NCBI GenBank assembly: GCA_001825565.1 | Contig: MHXM01000011.1 | Span: forward strand, 26,941 to 35,674 | DNA length: 8,734 nt | Direction of reading: 5' to 3' | Source: Desulfuromonadaceae bacterium GWC2_58_13 | Lineage (GTDB): Bacteria > Desulfobacterota > Desulfuromonadia > Desulfuromonadales > Trichloromonadaceae | Part shown: piece after piece, positions 1-5,861 of the stretch | How positions within the stretch are numbered: position 1 is the first letter of the stretch | Layout of the letters: the number at the start of each line of letters is the position of its first letter | Translations under genes and position numbers: made by a program | Notes under the pieces: model-generated | What the model saw: only the letters and a program-made list of their open reading frames with translations | The model's database searches: none | Told to the model about the DNA's origin: nothing

Positions 1-212
1 AGGGGGGCGGAATTTTGAAGCGCCGGGGCCGATTCTGTCCAGGCTGGATGAGCGGCAATCCCCGGGTGTCGTTCCATCAGGTATTGGAACACCGGACAGC
101 GATCTGGATGGGTGGAACAGAACTGAATGATTTTCTTGACGTCGGACGGCGAAATATAGCCACAGCCGACATCGCAATAATCTTCGTTTTGTCCAAAAAA
201 AGGGCAGATCAT
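1..212 (-). CDS. Small Cys-rich protein, N-terminal part (runs off left edge)
   Basis: An ATG at 212-210 opens a frame that stays open to base 1, giving 70 residues with no stop. The start is supported by a GAGGA ribosome-binding site (plus-strand TCCTC at 220-224) seven bases upstream. The protein begins MICPFFGQNEDYCDVGCGYI and has cysteines at residues 3, 13, 17, 32 and 39, in the pattern C-x9-C-x3-C-x14-C-x6-C. After residue 50 it becomes Pro/Ala-rich. There is no signal peptide or membrane segment, so it is probably cytoplasmic. The cysteine spacing suggests metal or Fe-S binding, but this is inference. From memory it resembles small uncharacterised Cys-rich proteins of Geobacter relatives; I could not verify this. 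It is the first gene after the two-component pair on the same strand, but 384 bases separate them, so it probably has its own transcript. Function unknown. Confidence 0.65.
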   Translation of the reverse strand, partial: MICPFFGQNEDYCDVGCGYISPSDVKKIIQFCSTHPDRCPVFQYLMERHPGIAAHPAWTESAPALQNSAP

Positions 213-292
213 TCAGTAATCCTCAGTCGACGCTGACGCATCGGTCGGGCGTGCCACGGCTATTGGTCAGGTAAGATAAGGGAAATGACCGT

Positions 293-311
293 CGGTTCTC
301 TAGAGCAACCG
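293..311. repeat. Imperfect palindrome around CTCTAGAG
   Basis: CGGTT (293-297) and AACCG (307-311) flank the perfect 8-base palindrome CTCTAGAG (298-305), with one extra base at 306. The 7-base direct repeat ACCGTCG occurs at 288-294 and 308-314, overlapping each arm, with a 20-base period. The site lies about 80-100 bases upstream of the small Cys-rich gene. It could be an operator; no factor can be named. Confidence 0.35.
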
Positions 312-378
312 TCGTACCAATCCTGAATAATAGTTTTACCGATCGAGAAAGTATTGTTATGTCAATAGGTTGAGCTTG

Positions 379-404
379 GCAAGAAGGTGCCCGCAACGGC
401 ACCT
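379..404 (-). terminator. Candidate weak intrinsic terminator, minus strand
   Basis: The arms AGGTGCC (385-391) and GGCACCT (398-404) form a perfect 7-bp stem with a 6-base loop. Read on the minus strand, the stem runs into TTCTTGCC, a short T-rich tail; on the plus strand it is followed by no T run. It could end the response-regulator transcript about 190 bases past its stop codon. The poor T tract keeps confidence low; it may instead be a regulatory palindrome. Confidence 0.3.
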
Positions 405-417
405 GGAAACGCAAACT

Positions 418-433
418 TTTGCATAAATGCAAA
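418..433. repeat. Inverted repeat TTTGCAT-AA-ATGCAAA, copy 1 of a repeated motif
   Basis: Perfect 7-base arms are separated by two bases. The core TTTGCA-N3-ATGCAA recurs at 575-589. Its short, symmetric and AT-rich form suits a dimeric DNA-binding protein better than an RNA hairpin. No known box is recognised. Confidence 0.45.
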
Positions 434-438
434 GTGGC

Positions 439-451
439 CGGGATTATCCCG
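439..451. repeat. Perfect palindrome CGGGATTATCCCG
   Basis: Six-base arms lie around a single central T. It sits five bases after the previous inverted repeat. It could be an operator, or an RNA hairpin of five pairs with a three-base loop. Confidence 0.4.
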
Positions 452-460
452 AGCGGCATT

Positions 461-476
461 GGAGTCTGTCCACTCC
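461..476. repeat. Inverted repeat GGAGT-N6-ACTCC
   Basis: Five-base arms lie around CTGTCC. The right arm overlaps the 8-base palindrome CTCCGGAG at 473-480. This is a short element and on its own would be unremarkable; it is listed because it belongs to a run of such elements. Confidence 0.3.
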
Positions 477-486
477 GGAGGGAGGC

Positions 487-496
487 TGGTTAACCA
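487..496. repeat. Perfect palindrome TGGTTAACCA
   Basis: A 10-base perfect palindrome followed directly by an AT-rich tract, with TATATT at 498-503. It is the last of the closely spaced palindromes that begin at 385. Confidence 0.35.
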
Positions 497-574
497 TTAT
501 ATTCTCACGAACTTAATGGAGCCGGATCGAGAGTTTCGCATGCTTGCAGTCTTGCCAAAGCGAATTTTCGTGGA

Positions 575-590
575 TTTGCAGCAATGCAAG
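575..590. repeat. TTTGCA-N3-ATGCAA motif, copy 2, just past the regulator stop codon
   Basis: TTTGCA (575-580), GCA, ATGCAA (584-589) matches copy 1 at all twelve non-spacer positions. It starts seven bases past the end of the response-regulator gene. As plus-strand RNA it could fold into a 5-bp stem (TTGCA/TGCAA) with a GCAA loop. It has no T run and is not a convincing terminator. Confidence 0.4.
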
Positions 591-596
591 AACCGG

Positions 597-1970
597 TCAG
601 GAATAATCTTCTTTCTTGATATCGTATTTTTTGAGCTTGCGATAAATGGTGGCCATGTTCATGCCCGCCTCGCGGGCCGCGGCATCGATATTTCCCGCGG
701 TTTTTTTCAGCAGGCCGATCAGGTAGCTGGTTTCAAAACGGGAGAGAGCGGCAGAGTAGCTGTCTCCGTCGGTCACCTCACGGATCGGCGCCGAATCGAT
801 GTCGATGAACTGCGACAAGACCGGCAGGCTGATCCATTCGCCGTTCTCGATGGCCATGCAGGCTTCGATGACGTTGCGCAACTGCCGGATATTCCCCGGC
901 CATGCATAATCGCAGGCGGATTGAAAGGCTTCGGGCGAAAGCCCTCGGATCCGGGTGCCGAACTTTTCGTTCTGCGATTTAATGAAATGGGCGGCCAGCA
1001 GCGGGATGTCTGCTCGACGGTCCCGTAGCGGCGGCAGGTGTATGTTGACCACATTGAAGCGGTAATAAAGATCCTCGCGAAAGGCCCCGGCCTTGATTTC
1101 AGCCATCAGGTCCGAGTTGGTGGCCGAAATGACCCTGACATCGACCTTGGTCGGTTTGGTGTCGCCGAGGCGCAGGAATTCCTGCTCCTGCAGAAAACGC
1201 AGCAGGGTCTTTTGCACGTTCATCGGCAGGTTGCCGATTTCGTCCAGAAACAGGGTACCGCCGTCGGCCGCCTCGAGCAGGCCCTGGCGGTTTTCGGTGG
1301 CGCCGGTGAAAGCCCCTTTCTTGGTTCCGAACAACTCGCTCTCGAGAATGGTTTCAGGCAGGGCGCCGCAGTTGATGGCGACGAACCGTTTGCCTTTGCG
1401 CGGCGAGTTATAGTGCACGGCCTGTGCGATCAGCTCTTTGCCCGTTCCCGATTCCCCGGTGATCAGGACCGAGGTGTCGCGGATGGCGACCTTTTCAACT
1501 TTCTGCAGAAGTTCCTTGAGCTGGAGAGAGTCGCCAACGATGTTGTCGAAACGAAATTTGCCGACCAGCTCGTCTCGCAGTTCCCGGTTTTCGGTCAGAA
1601 GTTGGGTGTGTTTGAGGGCGTTCTTGACCCGGTAGAGGAGTTCCTCGGGTTCGAAGGGCTTGGTCAGCATGTCGTAGGCCCCCTTTCTCAGGGCCTGGAT
1701 CGACATGTCGACGGTGGCGTGGGCGGTGATCATGATCAGCGGAATGTCGGGGGACTTGGACTTGATCCGGGCCAGCACTTCGAGGCCGTCCATTCCCGGC
1801 ATCTTGATATCCGAAATCACCAGGTCCCAATCGCCATGGCGGTAATCCTCCACGGCCTCGAAGGAGCGGGTGCACCCCTTTACCGCATAGCCGCTATCGA
1901 TGAGGATCGCCTCCATCATCCGACATAGACCTTCTTCGTCGTCAATCAGCAGGATTCGTTTAGGAGCCAT
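597..1970 (-). CDS. NtrC-family sigma-54-dependent response regulator
   Basis: This is a 457-residue transcription activator that works with RNA polymerase-sigma-54 when phosphorylated. The receiver domain (about 4-120) has the acidic pair D10/D11, phospho-acceptor D54 in the SDIKMPGMDG segment, T82 and K104. The AAA+ domain (about 142-372) has Walker A GESGTGKE (172-179), an intact GAFTGA sigma-54 contact loop (219-224), Walker B LFLDE (240-244), sensor I N285, an arginine-rich FREDLYYR segment (297-304) and the sensor II region WPGNIRQLRN (357-366). The C-terminal Fis-type helix-turn-helix (about 422-453) ends in ATIYRKLKKYDI. All key residues are present, so it should be active. The start is fixed by GGGAGG six bases upstream, inside the end of the kinase gene, whose stop codon lies one base before this ATG. 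Its partner is almost certainly that kinase. The target promoters are unknown; a sigma-54-like site lies before the first gene of the cluster. Confidence 0.95.
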   Translation of the reverse strand: MAPKRILLIDDEEGLCRMMEAILIDSGYAVKGCTRSFEAVEDYRHGDWDLVISDIKMPGMDGLEVLARIKSKSPDIPLIMITAHATVDMSIQALRKGAYDMLTKPFEPEELLYRVKNALKHTQLLTENRELRDELVGKFRFDNIVGDSLQLKELLQKVEKVAIRDTSVLITGESGTGKELIAQAVHYNSPRKGKRFVAINCGALPETILESELFGTKKGAFTGATENRQGLLEAADGGTLFLDEIGNLPMNVQKTLLRFLQEQEFLRLGDTKPTKVDVRVISATNSDLMAEIKAGAFREDLYYRFNVVNIHLPPLRDRRADIPLLAAHFIKSQNEKFGTRIRGLSPEAFQSACDYAWPGNIRQLRNVIEACMAIENGEWISLPVLSQFIDIDSAPIREVTDGDSYSAALSRFETSYLIGLLKKTAGNIDAAAREAGMNMATIYRKLKKYDIKKEDYS

Positions 1971-1971
1971 C

Positions 1972-3960
1972 TTAGTCCTCCCGTTTCACTGGCAGCCGGA
2001 TGGTAATGGTGGTGCCCACGCCGACCGTGCTGTCCAGGGTGATTTGTCCCCGATGCTGTTCTATGATCTGTTTGGTGATGGCCAGTCCGAGCCCTGTGCC
2101 TTGAGCGCGGGTGGTGAAAAACGGTTCGAAGATCTTGTCCAGGTTTTCCTCCGGAATCCCGGCGCCGTTGTCGGCAAAGATGATACTGACATGGCTCTCG
2201 TCGAAGGCGGTTCGGACCACCAGCTGCCCACCTTCCTGCATGGCCGCGCCGGCGTTGAGAATCAGGTTGATGGCCACCTGGCGCAGCTGATCTCCATCCA
2301 CCCGGATATGGGGGAGCTCCGGAGCGAATTCCTTGAGCACGCTGACATGGTGCATGTCGGTGTGATTGGCGGCAAAATCGATGATCTGGTGCAGCAGTTC
2401 GTGGATGTCGGTTTCAGCCAGGGATGGCTTCGGCGTGCGGGCGTAGCTGAGCAGATCCTGGACGATTTTCTTGCAGCGTTTGCTTTCCCGTTTGATTTCG
2501 TGGATGAACTTGTAATAGGGCTCCTCCGGCGACATCTTGCCTTCCATGTAGCTGGCATAGCCGAGAATGACGCCGAGCGGGTTATTGATTTCGTGGGCCA
2601 CTCCCGACGAGAGGACTCCCAGCGAGGCCATTTTGCCCTGCTGCGCCAGCGAGGCTTCCATCTCGTGGTTACGCTGGATCATGCTGGTCATTTTGTTGAA
2701 GGCGATGGCCAGTTCTCCCAGCTCATCGTTGGATTCGACCTGCATGCGCTGGTCGAGGCGCCCCTTCTTGACCTGACGGATGACGGCGATCATGTTCTGA
2801 ATCGGCTCGGTCAGGATCCGCGAGGCGACCAACAGCAGGACCATGGCCATGGTGCCGACGAACAGGGGGAGGATCAGCATGCTGACCAGGATCCGCCCTT
2901 TAATGACGTTGGCCTCGTGAAAGAATTCGTCTTCGTAGGAGCCAACGGCGATAATCCAGTCCCAGGGTTTGTAATAGCTGTACCGGACAATTTTCATGCG
3001 CGGTTTGACATCCCCGACGTTCTTCCAGGGATAGCGGATCCAGCCGTTCCTTTCCTGGCTCATTTCCCGGATGAAATAGCGGCCGTCCGAGTCCTGGCTG
3101 TTGGCGACATTCTGGCCTTCGGCATCGGGGTGGATGGTCAGGGTTCCCTGGCGATCCATGCAGAAGATATAGCCGGTCTGGCCGACGCGCTTGCTTTTGA
3201 TCTTGAGTTTGAGATCGGCCAGGGATTCCTTTTCAAACGCATCATCGCCGTAGGTTTCTTCGATGTAGCCGCCGGTGGCGATGATCCAGTCCCATTTCGG
3301 AAAATACCGGTAGGCAACGATCTTTTTGCGGGGAAAGCGGTCGCCCAGGGCCTCGTTGCGCCAGGGATAGATGGAGAATTGGACTTGTCCGGGGGCGGAA
3401 TTTACGGCGGATTGAATCAGGGCGCGGATAAAATACCGGCCGTCCTGATCCTGCTCATCAAAAACATTGTCCCCCTCGCGAGTCACATGTACCAGCAGGT
3501 CGCCGGAACTGTTCATCACATAGGTATATCCGTTTTTGCCGAAGCTGACCTGTTTCAGGGACTTCCGGGCTTGGGCCTGGGCCTCCCGCAGGGAAACGGT
3601 CCCCTTTCGATGCAGGCTGTATTGGGTTTCGACCAGGTTGTAGGCCAGGCTGGTGAGGGTGTCCAGTTCCTTGCGGATGATCTGCTGCTGGTCCTGTTTG
3701 TAGACCTGAAACAGTTGATAATGGGAGTCCAGCAGGTCGATGGTGAACTGGGCCATATGGTCCAGATCGTCTTCGCTGGTCTGGGTGATGCCGCGGTAGG
3801 CTTGTTGGGTGGCAAGGATGCCGATTACTCCGCCAATCATGAAAATGGGGAAGATAACCAGCGGCAAGACCAGCCAGATAATCTTGCCGCGCAGTTTCAG
3901 GTTGTGGAAAAAATTTAAATGGTAACGCTTCATCGCATCGGATTCATTTGAGTTTTGCAT
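1972..3960 (-). CDS. Membrane sensor histidine kinase with two Cache-like domains
   Basis: This is a 662-residue sensor kinase. Membrane segment 1 (about 27-50) and segment 2 (about 357-380) enclose a periplasmic region of about 305 residues. That region holds two similar Cache-type ligand-binding units: about 138-236 (GYTYVM to WDWIIATGGYIEE) and about 255-346 (GYIFCM to WDWIIAVGSYEDE). A HAMP linker (about 380-430) follows. The HisKA domain has phospho-acceptor H456 in VAHEINNPLG. The ATPase domain shows the N box (N565, N569), G1 DNGAG (597-601), F box FEPFF (611-615) and G2 GTGLGL (621-626). It should autophosphorylate H456 and pass the phosphate to D54 of the next gene's product, with translation closely coupled. 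Cache domains of this kind usually bind small organic acids or similar molecules; the ligand here is unknown. The start is uncertain: no Shine-Dalgarno is seen before the ATG at 3960, and Met10 (codon at 3933-3931) would remove only nine residues ahead of the first helix. Confidence 0.95.
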   Translation of the reverse strand: MQNSNESDAMKRYHLNFFHNLKLRGKIIWLVLPLVIFPIFMIGGVIGILATQQAYRGITQTSEDDLDHMAQFTIDLLDSHYQLFQVYKQDQQQIIRKELDTLTSLAYNLVETQYSLHRKGTVSLREAQAQARKSLKQVSFGKNGYTYVMNSSGDLLVHVTREGDNVFDEQDQDGRYFIRALIQSAVNSAPGQVQFSIYPWRNEALGDRFPRKKIVAYRYFPKWDWIIATGGYIEETYGDDAFEKESLADLKLKIKSKRVGQTGYIFCMDRQGTLTIHPDAEGQNVANSQDSDGRYFIREMSQERNGWIRYPWKNVGDVKPRMKIVRYSYYKPWDWIIAVGSYEDEFFHEANVIKGRILVSMLILPLFVGTMAMVLLLVASRILTEPIQNMIAVIRQVKKGRLDQRMQVESNDELGELAIAFNKMTSMIQRNHEMEASLAQQGKMASLGVLSSGVAHEINNPLGVILGYASYMEGKMSPEEPYYKFIHEIKRESKRCKKIVQDLLSYARTPKPSLAETDIHELLHQIIDFAANHTDMHHVSVLKEFAPELPHIRVDGDQLRQVAINLILNAGAAMQEGGQLVVRTAFDESHVSIIFADNGAGIPEENLDKIFEPFFTTRAQGTGLGLAITKQIIEQHRGQITLDSTVGVGTTITIRLPVKRED
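1977..1982 (-). promoter_or_regulatory. Ribosome-binding site for the response regulator
   Basis: GGGAGG on the minus strand lies within the last codons of the kinase gene, six bases ahead of the regulator ATG. It fixes that start and indicates translational coupling across the one-base gap after the kinase TAA. Confidence 0.75.
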
Positions 3961-3961
3961 G

Positions 3962-3991
3962 GTTATGTCGCAGTTGGAGCGACAAGGTCAA
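3962..3991 (-). promoter_or_regulatory. Candidate sigma-70 promoter for the kinase/regulator pair
   Basis: On the minus strand, TTGACC (3991-3986, 5 of 6 to consensus) is followed after 18 bases by CATAAC (3967-3962, 4 of 6). The spacer holds one arm and the loop of an inverted repeat, TGTCGC (3966-3971) and GCGACA (3979-3984), with a 7-base loop. Transcription would start near 3955, inside the annotated start codon region, which would favour Met10 as the true start. If real, the pair has its own promoter besides any readthrough from the permease gene. The upstream 82-base gap (3961-4042) has GC-rich inverted repeats but no hairpin with a T run. Confidence 0.3.
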
Positions 3992-4042
3992 GAGTGCGGC
4001 TGCCGCCTGTCGCTGTCCGGCGGTTTTGCCCTCCCGATCGTC

Positions 4043-5167
4043 TCAGGTCGCCCGGTCCCGGTCCTGTGCCGTGTCCGGCAGGGTGAACGTGCTCCGATAG
4101 TGGCGGATCTCAAGCAGGGCGATCTTGATGGCGCTCGCCACGGGAACGCCGATGATCATCCCCAGCACCCCGTACAGCTTGCCCCCCATGATGATGGCCA
4201 GAATGACCCAGAGCGGGTGCAGGTTGGAAACCCGCGAAATGAGGATCGGGATGAGAATGAAATTGTCGACGATGATTTGGGCGATGAGAATATAGACGAC
4301 GACGATCCACCAAAATTGTCCACCAGTGCCGAGGTCGACCAAGGCGACGAGGATGCCGGGAATCACGCCGATGATCGGGCCGACATAGGGGACCAGATTG
4401 GTCACCCCGGCAAACAGGCCAAGGATGGGAGCATAGCGGATGTCGGTGAGAGACAGGCCGGCGGTTACCACCAGGCCGACGATGAACGCCTCGAGAATGC
4501 GGCCGCGGATGAAGTGGGCCATCTGCCGGCTGACCAGGGAGGAGAGGTCATGGGCCATTTCGAAGTAGCGGTTTGGGGTCAAAGCCACGCAGAGACGCAG
4601 AATCCGGCTGCCATCGCGAAGAAAGAAAAACGAAAAGAGCGGAACCAGGATCAACAGACTGCCCAGCCGCAGGAAGGATTTTGGGGTTTCGACCAGAATT
4701 TGGGCCACTAACTCCTCGACCAGGGTGCGGGCGCGGCCGGGAAGGTCATAGGATTCGATGTAGGGGAAGCGGTCCAAAAGGGTGGCCTGCCCCTCCCGCA
4801 GCAGGGCGATGAACTTCGCGGTATAGCGCGGCATATCGGTGCGCAGCGAATTCCACATGTCCTGCCAGTGTGGGCTGATCCAGTTGACGGCCAGCAGGAG
4901 CAGCGCGGCGACCAGCAGGTAGAGCAGGAAAATACTGGTGGTCCGGCTGATGTTTTCCCGTTCGACAAAGGTGACCATGGGGTCGAGCAGGAAAGTGACG
5001 ATGAGGGACAGCAATATGGGCAGGAACAGGCCGGTGGTGGCGGTCCGTATCAGTGAAATGACGGTCGATGCCGAGGAAAAGATCGCCAGTCCCGAAGCGA
5101 TGCCGGCGGTCAGAACCAGAAACAGCAGCAGCAGGTGAACGCGGGTCAGGTCTTGCTTCGGCGCCAT
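4043..5167 (-). CDS. AI-2E family (PerM-like) membrane permease
   Basis: This is a 374-residue multi-pass inner-membrane protein of the AI-2E transporter family (formerly DUF20/PerM). Hydrophobic segments lie at about 10-30, 44-62, 76-96, 168-184, 224-240, 246-278, 286-310 and 318-350. A soluble loop of about 70 residues (98-166) falls between the fourth and fifth positions, as is usual for this family. Family signatures are clear: NLVPYVGP (257-264) and the C-terminal stretch from HPLWVILAIIMGG (317-329) through GVPVAS (340-345). Members include autoinducer-2 exporters and sodium/proton antiporters, and most are uncharacterised, so the substrate cannot be named. The ATG at 5167 lies 11 bases after the stop of the cyclic-nucleotide-binding gene, so the two are surely co-transcribed. 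The ribosome-binding site is weak (GAAGTG overlapping that stop). The C-terminal tail is short and charged. Confidence 0.9.
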   Translation of the reverse strand: MAPKQDLTRVHLLLLFLVLTAGIASGLAIFSSASTVISLIRTATTGLFLPILLSLIVTFLLDPMVTFVERENISRTTSIFLLYLLVAALLLLAVNWISPHWQDMWNSLRTDMPRYTAKFIALLREGQATLLDRFPYIESYDLPGRARTLVEELVAQILVETPKSFLRLGSLLILVPLFSFFFLRDGSRILRLCVALTPNRYFEMAHDLSSLVSRQMAHFIRGRILEAFIVGLVVTAGLSLTDIRYAPILGLFAGVTNLVPYVGPIIGVIPGILVALVDLGTGGQFWWIVVVYILIAQIIVDNFILIPILISRVSNLHPLWVILAIIMGGKLYGVLGMIIGVPVASAIKIALLEIRHYRSTFTLPDTAQDRDRAT

Positions 5168-5178
5168 GAGATCACACT

Positions 5179-5724
5179 TCAGGATTCTGGATCGATGTCG
5201 ATTGGGGTCCCGGATGTCGTGCCGCTTGCGGCCGTGCGCAACTTTCGGATGGCAATTTCGGCGGCCTGCAAACGTTCGCTGAGGGTGCGGGCCAGACCGA
5301 TCAGGATGGCGTTGGTGATCGCCGGATGTTTTTGGTTCGCTTCCAGCAGGTCGGCGCGGAACAGCCCGATCAGTTCGGTCGGTTCAAGGGTTCGGGCCGA
5401 CGCGGTTCGTTGCGCCGGGGCCATCAAGGTCGATTCTCCGAAAAAATCCCCCGGGCCCAGCAGGGCCAGTTGTTCTTTCTGGCCGTCCGGCGTACGGACG
5501 AAAATAGACACCCGACCGGAGCGGATCGCGTACATTCCGGAGCCCGGATCGCCTTCTTCGAAAACTATTTCCGCCGGCGCATAACGGCGGGAATGAACGA
5601 GGGTTTCGATGAAATTCAACTCGCGGCGGCCGAGGTCGGCGAACACGGCCAGATTCCGCAGAAAATGGGCGAGCGAATCCTCTTCGGATTTTTTTCGGAA
5701 GATGTTGCTCCACAGCGGATTCAC
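5179..5724 (-). CDS. Stand-alone cyclic-nucleotide-binding domain protein (Crp-like, no HTH)
   Basis: This 181-residue protein is made almost only of a cyclic-nucleotide-binding fold (about 22-140). The phosphate-binding cassette is intact: GDFFGESTL (92-100) with the ribose-binding Glu at E97, and R106-T107-A108 where the phosphate-binding Arg is expected. It could therefore bind cAMP or cGMP, though some family members bind other ligands. After the long C-helix (about 136-163) there is only a short Thr/Ser/Pro-rich tail. The DNA-binding helix-turn-helix of CRP/FNR regulators is missing and the gene ends cleanly. The start is GTG at 5724-5722, supported by GGGAG seven bases upstream (5736-5732). 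As first gene of the minus-strand cluster, 11 bases before the permease, it may act by protein contact, possibly gating or regulating the permease; this is inference. Confidence 0.85.
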   Translation of the reverse strand: MNPLWSNIFRKKSEEDSLAHFLRNLAVFADLGRRELNFIETLVHSRRYAPAEIVFEEGDPGSGMYAIRSGRVSIFVRTPDGQKEQLALLGPGDFFGESTLMAPAQRTASARTLEPTELIGLFRADLLEANQKHPAITNAILIGLARTLSERLQAAEIAIRKLRTAASGTTSGTPIDIDPES

Positions 5725-5762
5725 GGTAAAACTCCCGGATAGGAATATAATAATGTGGATGG

Positions 5763-5771
5763 ATTATACCA
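5763..5771 (-). promoter_or_regulatory. Extended -10 promoter before the cyclic-nucleotide-binding gene
   Basis: On the minus strand TGGTATAAT is a perfect TATAAT with a TGn extension. The -35 position (CTGGCC, 17 bases upstream) is poor, as extended -10 promoters allow. Transcription would begin near 5756 and give a leader of about 30 bases ahead of the GTG start. A second signal, a sigma-54-like site, overlaps its upstream half. Confidence 0.6.
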
Positions 5772-5775
5772 GTCC

Positions 5776-5790
5776 GCATGCGGAAGGCCA
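5776..5790 (-). promoter_or_regulatory. Possible sigma-54 (-24/-12) promoter
   Basis: On the minus strand TGGCCTTCCGCATGC has the invariant GG and GC with the right 10-base spacing, plus T-GGC at -24 and TGC at -12. It departs from the TGGCAC-N5-TTGC consensus at three specified positions. Such a match arises by chance in a few per cent of spacers this size. The context (a cluster ending in a sigma-54 activator) raises its likelihood. Transcription would start near 5765. Confidence 0.3.
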
Positions 5791-5861
5791 GCAAAATCGC
5801 ACCCCGGGCCGATCGCCGCGACCTCGGTTTCTGGCGGGCGGTTGCCGGTTGATCAGCTCGG

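Larger units (their letters stand above)
213..596. other. Gene-free spacer dense in palindromes
   Basis: No convincing gene lies here; the frames that cross it lack a good start, ribosome-binding site or family signature. It is more A+T-rich than the flanking genes. It contains at least six inverted repeats: around 293-311, 385-404, 418-433, 439-451, 461-476 and 487-496. One motif occurs twice (418-432 and 575-589). It should hold the promoter of the small Cys-rich gene and the transcript end of the response-regulator gene. A consensus TTGACA lies on the minus strand at 365-360, but no -10 box stands at a proper distance from it. I could not identify a known riboswitch or structured RNA. Confidence 0.6.

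Noticed and set aside
241..256. Perfect -24 element TGGCACG on the minus strand upstream of the small Cys-rich gene
   Set aside because: The -12 GC is absent at the required spacing, so a sigma-54 promoter is not supported.
336..365. Consensus TTGACA on the minus strand as promoter of the small Cys-rich gene
   Set aside because: No hexamer resembling TATAAT lies 16-18 bases downstream; TATTAT further on is too far away.
377..391. TGGCAAGAAGGTGC on the plus strand, sigma-54-like
   Set aside because: GG to GC spacing is one base short and no plus-strand gene follows.
223..459. A 78-codon minus-strand frame in the spacer
   Set aside because: No ribosome-binding site and no domain. It also overlaps the palindromes and the likely promoter region of the Cys-rich gene.
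380..500. Cyclic-di-GMP (GEMM) riboswitch, considered because of the GCAAAG stretch
   Set aside because: The conserved GEMM core and tetraloop-receptor arrangement are not present, and no gene follows on that strand.
387..1028. A 213-codon plus-strand frame entering the gene-free spacer
   Set aside because: About two thirds of it is antisense to the regulator gene, it has no ribosome-binding site and no family resemblance.
1038..1928. A 296-codon plus-strand frame inside the response regulator
   Set aside because: Antisense shadow of a gene with intact receiver, AAA+ and HTH motifs.
1900..3918. A 672-codon open frame on the plus strand, antisense to the kinase
   Set aside because: It mirrors the kinase gene, whose translation has every expected domain motif. 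Its own translation has no family signature and is a GC-codon-bias shadow.
3959..4711. A 250-codon plus-strand frame antisense to the permease
   Set aside because: Asp/Gln-rich low-complexity product typical of the reverse strand of a membrane protein gene.
5832..5845. TGGC-N6-TTGC on the plus strand upstream of the rubrerythrin-like gene
   Set aside because: One base short of the spacing sigma-54 promoters need; the sigma-70 promoter just downstream explains the gene.
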